Shown: piece after piece, positions 13,321-24,189 of the stretch | How the letters are laid out: every line of letters starts with the position of its first letter | Position numbering within the stretch: the stretch's first letter is position 1 | Assembly: GCA_963693085.1 (NCBI GenBank) | Contig: OY856409.1 | Location: 660,530,591-660,594,590, forward strand | Direction of reading: 5' to 3' | Source of the DNA: Alisma plantago-aquatica | Taxonomy: Eukaryota; Streptophyta; Magnoliopsida; Alismatales; Alismataceae | Length of the DNA stretch: 64,000 nucleotides | Notes under the pieces: model-generated | The model's database searches: none | Seen by the model: only the letters and a program-made list of their open reading frames with translations | What the model was told of the DNA's origin: nothing | Position numbers and translations under genes: made by a program

Positions 13321-14936
13321 TGTTGGATCCTAGATGGGTGATTGGATGTTCTAGAGGGGGGGGTGAATAGAGTTGAATGCACTTAAATAAAATTCATTAG
13401 ACCTTCAAGATATATCATAATATAGGGTTGCTAAATAGGTAATTTGAGTGCAACTAAAACATGCATAGAAAGGAAAAGAGAGATTGAACATACACCAATA
13501 GACAAGCTATTTAGAGTGATTCCACACTTCAAACTAGAAGTGAATCATTCCACTACCTAGAGAGGTCAACCTCTAGGATTTCTTAACCTCGCACCTTCAT
13601 TATATTCATTATAAGAGATAAAATACATGACCACCAAAGGACTTACATATACAATACAAAGAGTCTTCAACCTTACTATGGACTTACCCACTTTGCAAGG
13701 AGTCTTCCGCCTTCTTCCAAGGACTTACCAACTCTTGCACAAGTCTTCAGCCTTGTAGGGATTACCCACTTTTCTTGGATCTTCTGCCTTTAACTTCACC
13801 TTCACTCGGAGAAGCTTCCACCAAGGACTTACCCACTTGAGCAAGGAGTCTTCTGCCTTCACCAAGGGCTTACCCACTCTTGCTCCAAGTATTCAGCCTT
13901 GATCATCACCAAGGATACCTTCCCTTGTTCTTATTCACCTCTCTTATCTAAGAGAGAGAACCTTCATCTTCATGGTTGAAAAGAGAGATAGGGAGGTGGT
14001 GGAAGTGAGAGCCTCGCAAGATATACATGTAGGACTAGCTCTCTTACAAATTTCCTACTCACTCTAACGAATGTAGCAAGTGATTATGCTTAGAGAGAGA
14101 GAAGAGGTTGTAGGAAGCACTCAACTATAGAATAGGAACCTCACATAGAGTTTTGCATTGAATGCTCAACCTTGGAATGAAGCCTAAGGGGTTCTATTTA
14201 TAGTTGGGGATGCCTCTTAGACTTTGAGAACATTTGAGAACAAAAACTAGTTGTTTTGTGTCTTGCAATGGATATATTTTCACTTGTTTTAACTCCATAA
14301 TGACTAGAAGCACTTTTCTGCACTTTTCCATACAGTGTAATCGGTCGAGTTTCTATAAGGGTAACTCGACCGATGGAGTAAAAGACAAAGCCAATATTTA
14401 GACCATCATTCGAGTTTTTCCTGGGGAAACTCGACCGACCAATGAAAATCAAATTGGTCAGGTGCTCCATCGGTCGAGTTCTGTGAAGTGTAAACTCGAC
14501 TGATTAAAAGTCATTTTCAAGATCCAATCAGGATCGGTCGAGTTATGTGTATTGACAAATTGACCGATGAACATCCTGATGTGAATTTTGGAAAATGTCT
14601 TTTGAGTGCTTAAACATTTGATCTAAGTGCTCTTGATTTTTTTCAAGCTTAATTACAAGTCATACAATCATTACAAGTGATTTACAACATGATTCTAATG
14701 GATTTACACCATATTATAAAAATTTGCACTTGTATTGACTTTGACTTGTCTTTTCTCCAATTTGATATGCGCAAGTTAGGGCATTTGGAGTGTGTCTATA
14801 CCTAATCCGAAATCACTCAAGTACAGACATCTGACACCAATATGTAGAATGGTTAGTCATCATCAAAACACGAGTTTAGTCAATTTAGACGTGAGTCAAC
14901 ATTGACCTAATTGACCTTGAGTCAACAATATTCCAA
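13321..14936 (-). repeat. 5' LTR of a minus-strand Copia element
   Basis: The plus-strand sequence starts TGTTGGATCC next to the primer site and ends near TATTCCAACT, a degraded CA terminus. The length is about 1.6 kb. Positions 14338-14570 hold four imperfect hairpins built from CGGTCGAGTT and its complement AACTCGACCG. No second LTR of this family is visible, so the element was truncated after gag. A 104 bp remnant (14937-15040) separates it from the next Copia. Confidence 0.7.
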
Positions 14937-15040
14937 CTTGGTGTTTGCTCAGTCTGGATCGGAGGTGTTTGAATTCCCTCTCTTACTCTTTTTATATGAC
15001 ATTTAGTGCATCAAATTCTAGAATTTCTATCTGAGAGGTC

Positions 15041-15681
15041 TGTTGGGCCTGGAATTGTTTCGAATCCGAGGGGATGCAATCCCATTAGGGATTCTTGTTT
15101 TAGTTGATGCCACAATGGGATTTATATAACCAAGCCACAACCAAAGGGAGTGCAACCAACACAGCCAAGAACTAACAAGGAAACTGGTAAGACAAAGAAA
15201 AGGATGAAAAAAAAGGCTGCATCATGGAGACTGGGAAGAAAGCAAAAAAAGGAGGAAGAAAAAGAAAAGAAATAGGATAGAATTGCCAAGGCGTCCATGT
15301 ATTCTTCTTTGGACCATCAAATATTTTACATTTTTTGGAAATGTGTCTTTTTGGGAAGCTTTTGGGTGGTATATTTGTATAGTTCTCTTCATATGGTGGT
15401 ATCTTCTTATATCTCCTTCTTAGTATATTATCACAAGTTTGGAGTCAATACCAGAGAAAAAAAGTTGTATATTTTTTTATTTTTATGGATTTTCCCATTG
15501 TTCGACTGTAGTTTTTCCCTCACACATTATAAGCATTTTCTACATAAAAATATGGTCTTTCATTTCTTATTATTACAGACATCATCTTTGGTTTACACCC
15601 TCGTCAGTAACACTTTCACATATATTTCTTTTCTATTGCATCATGGTTGCATAACATACGTGCATGTATTCCCCATTAACA
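15041..15681 (+). repeat. 5' LTR of the Tork-like Copia
   Basis: It starts TGTTGGGCCTGG and probably ends CCATTAACA. A degraded primer site (around 15689-15700, GGTATTATTAGAG) lies just inside. Shared blocks with 25939-26465 include TGGGATTTATATAAC and the purine-rich stretch that follows. A 141-codon open frame within it (15297-15722) is a by-product of T-rich LTR sequence. Confidence 0.8.
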
Positions 15682-15726
15682 ATCTAATAGGTATTATTAG
15701 AGTGTTGGTTATGCAAATCTAGATCT

Positions 15727-16600
15727 GGATGGGAAATGATGATGATGCAATGATGGTTAAGTTGATGAGCAAAAATTAGAAGATTTGAAAACCTAAGGTG
15801 GATGATATTCTATTTTTCAAAGATTTTTATGATTTGATAGAGAGGACAAAATTCATGGAGTCTGTCTGATGCAGATTGGAAAAAAATAAATAGGAAGACT
15901 GTGGAAAAAGTGCAAAAGTGGCTCAATATTGTTGTATTCAATCACATCTCAAAGAAGACCTATGTGAAAGATCTATGGCAAAAGCTCAAGAAATTATAAG
16001 AGTGGAAGACTGTCAGAAATAAAACTTTCTTGATTAAGCTAGTGAACCTAAATTATTGGGACGGTAAAATATTGTTGAGCACATAAATGAATATCAAAGC
16101 CTTATGCATCAACTATTGCTCATGAAGATGGCTCTTGATGATGAACTCTAAGTGATACTTCTTCTTTGATCATTACCTGACAGTTGAGATATGGTCATTG
16201 TGACAGTCAGCATTTCTGCACAAGAATGAAAGTTGACACTCGGCCAGGTACACAATAGTATACTAAATGAACAAACTTACAAAGGGCCTTAGACGATTGT
16301 GAGTGCACTTCACAGAGAGTACATGTGCCGACAGAGCAAGATACCATGACAGATCTTAGAGCCATGGTGAGTCCCATGACTACAGAAAGGCTCGTGGTAG
16401 ATCCAATCCAAACAGTAGAGGGTGTTTTGATTACGGAAGGATTGTAAGGTTTTAAAAAAGAAACATGGGTATGAATCTAAAGACAAGAAGTATGACGATA
16501 AGAATATTGCAACAAAAACTTCACATGATAGGGATGATGATGATGATGTGCTCTTGATAGTACATGAGCATTATTTACATGCTAAGGATGATGACTCTTA
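15727..16600 (+). pseudogene. gag: Copia gag with degraded zinc knuckle
   Basis: Frame fragments on the plus strand match a plant Copia gag of the TNT1 kind. They show KTYVKDLWQKLKK, then TFLIKLVNLNY, then EHINEYQSLMHQLLLMKMAL, followed by a basic stretch and a degenerate CCHC knuckle around 16425-16460. Many stop codons interrupt it. The protein normally forms particles and binds the element RNA. Confidence 0.7.
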
Positions 16601-17022
16601 GTGGGTGGTGGATATTGTATCTTCTTATCATGCTTCATCTAGTAAGGATATCTTCACTTCATATAGGAAGGGACACTTCATATGGGAAATTTCAACTTCT
16701 CTAGAATTATTGAGATTGGAGACATTTGTATTCAGATAAGTGTCGTGCTCCACACATTGAAAAATGTTTGTCCTGTTCCAGATTTGAGGTTGAGTTTAAT
16801 GTCCGGTTATTTCTTTGATAGAGAAAAATTTCATCTGGATTTTGGTAGTGGTACATTTAAAATAAGAAATTGGTGTTTGATTATTTTACAAGGTAAATTT
16901 TGTCACACATTGTACAAGACCAAGCTTAAAGTAGTCAAAGGTGGCAGTATACATGTAGTTGAGTATCACCAAGAAGATATATAGCATAGATAGCTAGGTC
17001 ACATGAGTGAGAAAGTGACGTG
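16600..17022 (+). pseudogene. Copia protease and GAG-pre-integrase region
   Basis: After DDSXWVVD (degraded D-S/T-G protease active site; the Ser-Gly-Ala triplet is lost) an open frame at 16682-16984 reads IIEIGDICIQ, then LKNVCPVPDLRLSLMSG, then VVEYHQEDI. It leads to LGHMSEK, the GAG-pre-integrase signature. The order and wording match TNT1-94 type polyproteins. The frame is lost at about 17022, where foreign sequence begins. Confidence 0.75.
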
Positions 17023-18811
17023 GTATAATATCGCACTACAAATTCACTCGGAATGTAATTCCTAGAATTTAGTAAAACTAACTTTCAATAATTTCACCCG
17101 CAAGCAGTCAGATCTTATTGTAGTACAGTTAAGGATCAAATCCCAAGGGAAAATTTGCTTAAGAATTATCTAATCAAAGTAACTTAGTAAGAACCAATAT
17201 TTATCACAAAAGTTGAGATTGGTTTATTGAACTAAGGTTGAAAGAATAAAAATATCTAGATTAAGGTTCTAGTTATCAATGGATGGAAACATTAGGGTGG
17301 AAGTGGGTTTCAACGCCACCACTCGAATCTACACATTCATTCAAATCCAAACTTGTATGAAGATATAATTGGAGTTATGTGAGTTTCCCCTTTCGGTGTT
17401 AGAAACTTGCATGAGTAGATATCCATGTAAGGTTGATTTCTCATTACTTACGAATCCTCTATCCACTACTCCAGAGACTTTCTGATAGAAGTTCTCGTCA
17501 TGGTGTCAACCAAAGCTATCTGTATTCAAATCTTAAAAATTTTATTTATCTAGGTAAAATATTACAATAAGGCACATAAAGTGGGTTATTAATCCACAAG
17601 ACATGGGATAAACAATTAGCTATGAATTAAATGAGTTCATACAAGAATTGGAACATGAATGAAATTGTAAGAAATGGGTAGTGGGTCTATTCCCCACACC
17701 CCAGTGTAAAGATGACTCCCTCAACATGACAATATTAATATCACTCGTAGAGGAAGAGGATGCTATCAAGGTCATGATGGTAAAGAAGTGGCTCGACATG
17801 GTGTGTGACAGCTGGCTTCCTTCCTTCTCTCTTCTTCAGGTATTAACCCTGACTTTCTACAGAAGCAGGTGGATGGACAACTACTCAGAGGAGAAATTGA
17901 TCGCCTAGAGAGGGAAATCGATGGCCTAGAGTTGTGGATGAAAGAGATATGTCGATCAATGATAGAGGTCAATAGATGTCACCAAGCTAGTTCGATAGAA
18001 CTAGTTTGGTCGATAGGTCTCGTCCTTGCTCTGATCTCAGCGGCAGCCTTTCGGTGTGTTCTGTCTCTAGAATTCAGAGATGATCTGTACGGTTGTGCTG
18101 AGGGACTATTTATAAGGTCATGTATGTCAACATCTTTCCATCGGTGTCGATCACTTTCTATCGATCGACGGGTATGTCAGTCTTGGATTTTCGATAGATT
18201 GAACTGTCAACCTTGGGAGTCAATAAGGTTGTCAGGAAGTTGTGATAATTGACAAGAGTGTCGACATATTAGATCGATGGCCTGATTTGCTTATTGGTTG
18301 CAACTCGATGATTCTGTCGAGCTTCTGGATGTCGAGTATTTGTCTATCAACCATGGGTCGATGAGGTGGTCAAGTATCAATGTCAATGGACATGAGATGT
18401 ATTTTCAATGCTTGATATTTACCAAAAATTGAAGGTCGATTGTCATGTCGACCGATAGGTTGATTTTTCTTTTGAACACAAAATCTGTTCATGGATCGGC
18501 CTTCTGAAAGTGCTCAAAATTCATTTTGGTTTGGAGCACTACCCCGCACCTCGAGAGAGGCATCCTCCTCTCGACTCCCAAGATAAACTTGTTGTACAAT
18601 GCTAATTTTGCTACAGAGTGGTAAAATTCAAAACCTATATAGGGAGTCAAGAAAAGTATCAAAATCCTACAAATTAGCATAAAAACTTAAGTAGATCAAA
18701 ACAAAGCTATTCCCTATGAAAACTATGCTATATGAATGCTAAATTAGACTAATAATGGAACTAAAATTGGAATGAACATGCATTCATCAAAAAGGCATGT
18801 AGCTACTATCA
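17022..18811. mobile_element. Unidentified 1.8 kb insertion inside Copia pol
   Basis: The Copia frame stops after LGHMSEK and resumes at about 18812 with GLISCIKYTTLNSCDSC, so about 1.8 kb of foreign DNA sits between. It has no coding motif I recognise. It begins with a block resembling the start of many non-coding plant repeats (CACTACAAATTCACTCGG), and between 17890 and 18480 it is full of TCGAT/TCGACC motifs, some palindromic. If the ends are TG (17016) and CA (18811) it would be a solo LTR, but the flanking 5-mers (GAAAG, AATTA) do not match. Identity and exact ends are unresolved. Confidence 0.5.
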
Positions 18812-19640
18812 AATTATGGATTGATTTCTTGTATCAAGTACACCACTCTCAATTCATGTGATTCATGTTAGACTGGAAAGCATCAATGAGTTTCTTTTGA
18901 GACAAGATCAAAAGGAAGTCCCAACTTCTATAGTTGGTCTGTTTGGATGTTTGTGGTCCATTTGAGATGGTTTCACTGGGTGGCAATAGGTATTTTGTCA
19001 CATTCATTTATGATGCATCTAGGATGGTGTGGGTCTACTTACTAAGGACCAAGCATCTGGTCTTTTATTGTTTTCACAAATTTCATGCCATGGCAGAGCG
19101 AGAGATAGAGAAAAGGTTGAAGTATCTCTATACATATAATGGAGGAGAGTACACCTCTAGGGAGTTTTAGAACTACGGTGTGGAGAACAGCATACGACAT
19201 GAGAGGATAGATCCTGACACACCACATTGCAATTGTACAATTGAGAGGATGAATCATACCATAGTGAAGAAAGTCATATGCATGTTGAAGGTTGCACAGT
19301 TGCTAGAGACATTCTGGAAAGAGGCACTAAGTACTGCTTGCTATTTGATTAATCGATCTCCAACATTTTCTTTGTGGTTTGAGATACCTGAGAAGGTATG
19401 GACCGGAAAGGACTCATCCTATGCTCATCTATGAGTATTTGGGTGCAAGGTTTATGCACATGTTCCAAAGGAAAAATGAAAAAAGTTGGATGATAAATTA
19501 GTACCATGTATCTTTCTTGATTATAGAGTTTAGCAGTTTGAATACAGGTTATGGGATCCTGTGAAAAAGACTACAAGTAGAGATAGAGATGTGACATTCT
19601 ATGAGAGTTAGACAATTAAAAGTATGAGAGTGATGATGTA
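18812..19640 (+). pseudogene. Copia integrase, broken
   Basis: One continuous frame with a few stops reads TGKHQ.VSF, then DVCGPFEMVSLGGNRYFVTF, then NGGEYTSREF, IERMNHTIVKKV, FWKEALSTACYLINRSP, and ends RLWDPVKK. This is the DDE integrase core of a TNT1-like Copia. The second catalytic Asp (normally TDNGGE) is Tyr here (TYNGGE). Stops are TAG after SREF and TGA at the Arg of LRVFG; both are consistent with C-to-T decay. The CACTA element begins 140 bases further on. Confidence 0.85.
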
Positions 19641-20329
19641 GAATATGCAAGATCAGGTGACAGTTCTTCTGAAGATCAGTATGAGGATGTTTTAACTTCT
19701 CTCAGGTTCAGTCTTCAGATTACGAAGAAGAGCATCATGATCACCATGAGCATCATAGTGATAGCACATCAAGTGTTCACTAGTATAGAAATGATGTATA
19801 ATGTCACATTTGATGTCTTCAGTTGGAAATAAAAAATTCACGCTAATATGCTACGACGTCAGCTTAAAATGACAACTGACACCTATATGTGAAGGTCGAA
19901 CGATTTACAAAAGACACGGGTATTGCTTTTCCTTTAACATTATATTTTTGACATAACAAATGACTCCAAAATGACCCGCAAAATACAAAATTTTAGGGAA
20001 AAAATTGCCTCCAAAAAAATTCAATTCAGCATCAATATTAAAAACACCGATGACAAATGTCCCGCGCCAAGACCCGCAAAAGTTTTTATCCACTAATTGG
20101 TCGTCAGTTTTTTCTCAAAGAACTGATGACTAAATATCCTTCACGTGGCAAAATTAATTCCCTTATTTGGCATCAGTTTTCGTAGAAAAACCGACAAGGT
20201 TGTGCATTCGTGCGTTGTCCCCGCAAAATTTTTATACAATAAAAATTACAAATAGGTGTCGGTTTAGTTTTGTAACCAAGTTTGTTCCTTTAGGCATCAG
20301 ATGTTTTATTAACCGATGCCGATAGTTAA

Positions 20330-20775
20330 CTTAATAGCACCTGCGTGAGCCAGATCAACTCTTCCCCTGTTTAATTCTCGATTCTCTGAGCAGACTGAAA
20401 TAGGTCTGGCAATTTTTTCCGCCATTTCCCCTTCTCTGCTCATCGACCACCTGTTGCCGTGAGTAGCTTGAAGCTGCTCACTGTCTTCGCGTGCCACCAG
20501 TTTCCGCCACAAGGAGCTTGAAGTTGCTCACCACCGGAGTTGCTACTGTTATCCAGTCATCGGCCGCCACCACCTGCTCCTATCGCCGCCGCCACCTGCT
20601 CCAGGCGGAGTGAGGAGCCTTACTCCAGCCGCCTTCATTTGCTCCAGTCGTCGCCATTGGACACCACCTGCACCTCCTCTGCTTCACCTCTAGCGTCGGC
20701 CACCTTCACCTCCAGCCCGACCACCTCCACCTCTGACCGCTGCCACCACAGCCTGCTCGATCCACTAGTGCGGTG
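20330..20775 (+). other. GC-rich leader-like segment of the small CACTA
   Basis: This GC- and CT-rich block directly follows the left subterminal repeats. The 78-codon frame 20540-20776 is Pro/Ser/Ala-rich low complexity and is probably not a protein. The larger CACTA (39554-59545) has a comparable pyrimidine-rich block in the same relative place (40140-40480), so I infer a promoter or leader conserved in this CACTA family. Confidence 0.4.
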
Positions 20776-21231
20776 AGTGGTTAATCAGTACTATATTTGA
20801 ATTTAGGGTTAATGATACCACCATATAGTTGATTACTATTAATTAATTAGGGTTAATTATGTATTAATGAACATAATTAATTAGATTTGCACTTAGTTTC
20901 TCTAAGATTGTGTAGTTGATTAATATTGATTAATCAGGGTTAATGATGCATGAATGAATTTAATTAATTGATATTGCTTTCTTTCTCTCTTGTTAGTGAT
21001 TGGTTTAACTTAGTTCAATAATTGTTCTTCAAGCTTGTATAGTTGATTAATAATGATTAATTAGTGTTAATGATGAATGAATGAACACAAAATGGAAGAA
21101 TGAATTGAATTAATTGATGTTACACAAAACCTAGGATATGAATGATGAAACGATGATGATGATGATGATATGATGATGGATGATTATTGATGATTGAAAA
21201 GAAATATTTGTGTTGGGTGGCCTCTAATGGA

Positions 21232-21312
<81 letters not shown>

Positions 21313-21366
21313 AATGATGATTGGTGATGCTGATGATGATGACGACGACGACGACGATGATGATGA
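21232..21366. repeat. (GAT)n microsatellite
   Basis: About 80 bases of pure GAT repeats are followed by an imperfect GAT/GAC extension. It creates artificial poly-Met and poly-Ile frames on the two strands. Further GAT and GGTGAT tracts lie at 22090-22210 and 23578-23612 in the same CACTA element. Confidence 0.95.
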
Positions 21367-22089
21367 GTATGTCAACTCAATTATACACAACATCCTAAAT
21401 TTTCATAATATTTGGAGTATGTTAAGTCACCCAAGCACCTCTCATTTCTGTCTAGCACTTTTGAGCTTCAAAACTCTTGAGAGAAGAGGAGATTATAGGG
21501 TTTGGGAAATCTGAAGTTGAAATTTTAGAATTATGGGTTCTCTTTTTCCAAGGTTGGTAAATCCTCTATTGCTAGACAATCCCTACTAGATACTAAACTT
21601 ATCTAGATAGGAGCCCTGAACACTGTGATTTTCTCCCGAAGTCCATACCGGGGAATTGAAATGAGATTTCTTCTAATAGCCCTTGTATTAGAAGAAATAT
21701 CAGAGTGTGAATCTAGGCCTTGAAGGCTAGATCACTAGAAATTAGGAAAGATTTCAAGATGAGATGCTAACCTAAATTCTATGTTGCTAAGTAATTAAAT
21801 AAGATGGATGTGATACATTGTTGTGAAAAGTGATGCTCTTGATGTGGAAGGGATCAGTAGAGGTAGCTTTCATTAGTATCTCTTACATGGTGCCCTAGTT
21901 TGACATATATGGCATTTAACCTATCTCATGCAAATATATAACATATCTCATGAAAAATGGTTACATCTATAGTTGGCTAATGAAAACATCTTTATTTTCT
22001 TGTTCCAAATATGTAATTAGACAAAAAAAGTTATTTGTGATTATCATGTAATTGAATATTTGATTCAAGGATTTGTATGCGAAGTAATT

Positions 22090-22216
22090 TCAATGATGAT
22101 GGTGATGGTGATGGTGATGGTGATGGTGATGATGGTGAATAGATGATGATGATGATGATGATGATGACGTTGATGATGATGATGATGATTGATGATGATG
22201 ATGATGATATTGATGA
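22090..22216. repeat. (GATGGT)n then (GAT)n repeat tract
   Basis: A hexamer-like GATGGT run is followed by interrupted GAT repeats. It is one of several related trinucleotide tracts inside the non-autonomous CACTA, which suggests repeated slippage within one element. Confidence 0.9.
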
Positions 22217-22614
22217 TACTTAGTAAAAGTGTAATGTATAATTGGTTTTTCAGTTTATTTCACCATCGTCTGGGCCTCTACCCCCATGTTTATTTCACTA
22301 CGTACTACCGACTACACATTTATTTTTCAGTTTAACAAATACAATGAATAACTTAGTGCAATGAATGTCAGTTTGTATTTGATTGACTATGTTAGCTTCG
22401 TTTGTAGTTAACTACGCATAAATTATGTTATGTATTCATATGAAACAATTATTTCTCCATCATGAATATGAAATAACCCATGTTGTTGTCTGTTGTTAGT
22501 ACTTTTTATATTACTTTTTCTCAACATCATTTTACATTGTTGTAGGCATAACATCTAGATCTTCAATAGTCACCATGGTCTGGGCCTCTACCCCAATGTA
22601 ACTATTCCCTGATG

Positions 22615-23091
22615 AAGAACAGTTGGACATCATCCTAGACGATTGTTCCTTAGCAAAACTCACTATACCTAAACATTGGTGTTATCTAAACAGAAGATGC
22701 TACAAGGCTGGTGAAGTGTACCTAAATTTTGGAAATTCAACATCTGTTATCGAGGTTAAGTACGATGATGCCAGAAATCTTGTATCCACATCCAGTAGGT
22801 GCAAGTAAGTTAGGAAGATGCTATTGGTTCGTAGTGATAGGCTTTCTCTTCATTCAGTTGACCATAATACCATCAAGGTTTGGATAACCAACATCAACAA
22901 TGAGACGCCCGATCATCTCAAATGATTTGAGTATTTGACAGAGGATAGAGATGATGATGAGAACACACCCAATTTTCCTTTTATTCCTATTGACACCATC
23001 AATTTTCCTATCACCGTCAGTTCAGATTCATCTAAAGACAATGACCAGCTCCACGCCGCCTCAACATCTACAAAAAAACCAAGGTAGGTCC
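22615..23091 (+). pseudogene. Unidentified coding-like segment carried by the small CACTA
   Basis: A frame reads DEEQLDIILDD, then LAKLTIPKHWCYLNRRCYKA, then GEVYLNFGNS, ending RCK. After a one-base shift, a second frame (22809-23091, one TGA) reads KMLLVRSDRLSLHSVDHN, IKVWITNIN, and an acidic Ser-rich tail ending just before AAG|GTAGGT, a splice-donor-like site. The pattern L..PK.W......C..G..V.L has a faint resemblance to a plant B3 DNA-binding fold, but this is weak. It could be a captured host exon or a CACTA-specific accessory gene. Confidence 0.35.
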
Positions 23092-23579
23092 AAGCAACAA
23101 ATTTACTTTCCTGTCTTATTTTGTGTTTCCATTTTTGTCTTAAAATCAAACTTCATAGCTATTTTTTGTAGTTAAAACTGTAGGGGAAGACCACCACAAT
23201 GAAAAGGCCCTCACAATTGCTGATTCTGAACCATGTTGCTATTGTTTAATTTATGTATCTAGTCTAGTTGTGTCTCTCTCTTCCCAGTTATTTTACTTAT
23301 GTACATTTTTAGGGGTACAACAACCCCCTTGTTTAGTTACTGTTTTGGACAACAACACCACTGCATGTTCATAACTATGTCATTTTCATTTTCATTTTCA
23401 TTTTGCATTTGTATTACAAAAACAAACTAACCACGACTTAAGTAAGTCTAAATTTTATAATATTGAAGTTAATTTCTATTGTGTAATCAAACATATTTGA
23501 ATTGAAATTAGTTTGCAAAAAATAGGTATGCTGCACTGGAAATCGATACCATACAATAGATATTATATAGTCTCATATT

Positions 23580-23612
<33 letters not shown>

Positions 23613-24189
23613 GGACTACAAGTTTCTACATGTGTGTGATGATACATATGAATTAAATGTGCTTATACATGTGTGTGAATCACATGATCCATATTATAAT
23701 ATTGTCCATCTTGTTAATATTGCAGGTTTGTGGCTTGTTGTTGGTTGAAATCAAAGGATGTTATAAACCTACAGTTCATAACTAAACTGCCGGTTCTACA
23801 TCCTACTGACTAGCCGGACAGCATGCCTGCAAGCTGATAAGAAAAAAAAACAAAACATAGTCGTCGGTTAAATATAAAACACCGACAACAATTTGAGATC
23901 AACGTCATCGGTTATTTTTAGAAAACTGACACCTATGGTCTAACCTGGGGCCAATTCTTTTGTTCGGGATGGGAAGTGGTGTCGATTTTGGAACTAATAA
24001 CCGACGTCTATTGTCCTACTACTGGCACTTTTGATTTGGGTTGCAATCGGGGAAGACTTCATGTCATCGGTTATGTAACCGACGCTGAAGGCGTCCACTT
24101 TTAGTGTCACCCACTTGAGTGTCGCTTCGAAACCGACGTCAAAAGGCTTATGTAACCGACGCTAAATGTGTTATCTGTACTAGTAGTTC

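Larger units (their letters stand above)
19778..24185. mobile_element. Non-autonomous CACTA element, 4.4 kb
   Basis: The left end is CACTAGTATAGAAATGATG and the right end, read inward, is a degraded CACTAGTA with its final G changed to A (TACTAGTA at 24178-24185). The 3-bp target duplication GTT flanks both sides (19775-19777 and 24186-24188). Subterminal zones (19800-20330 and 23860-24170) repeat AACCGACG/GTCGGTTA motifs, as expected for transposase-binding repeats of this superfamily. No transposase frame is present. It is inserted in the Copia between integrase and reverse transcriptase. Confidence 0.85.

Noticed and set aside
15297..15722. 141-codon hydrophobic frame resembling a membrane protein
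   Set aside because: It lies in the T-rich 5' LTR of the Copia, is not conserved in the 3' LTR copy, and the hydrophobicity follows from T-rich codons.
20540..20776. Pro/Ser-rich 78-codon frame as a captured gene
   Set aside because: It is low-complexity, sits in a CT-rich leader-like block, and the larger CACTA has a similar block without a conserved frame.
21184..21514. Open frames of poly-Met on one strand and poly-Ile on the other
   Set aside because: They are translations of a GAT microsatellite and have no start context or homologous domain.
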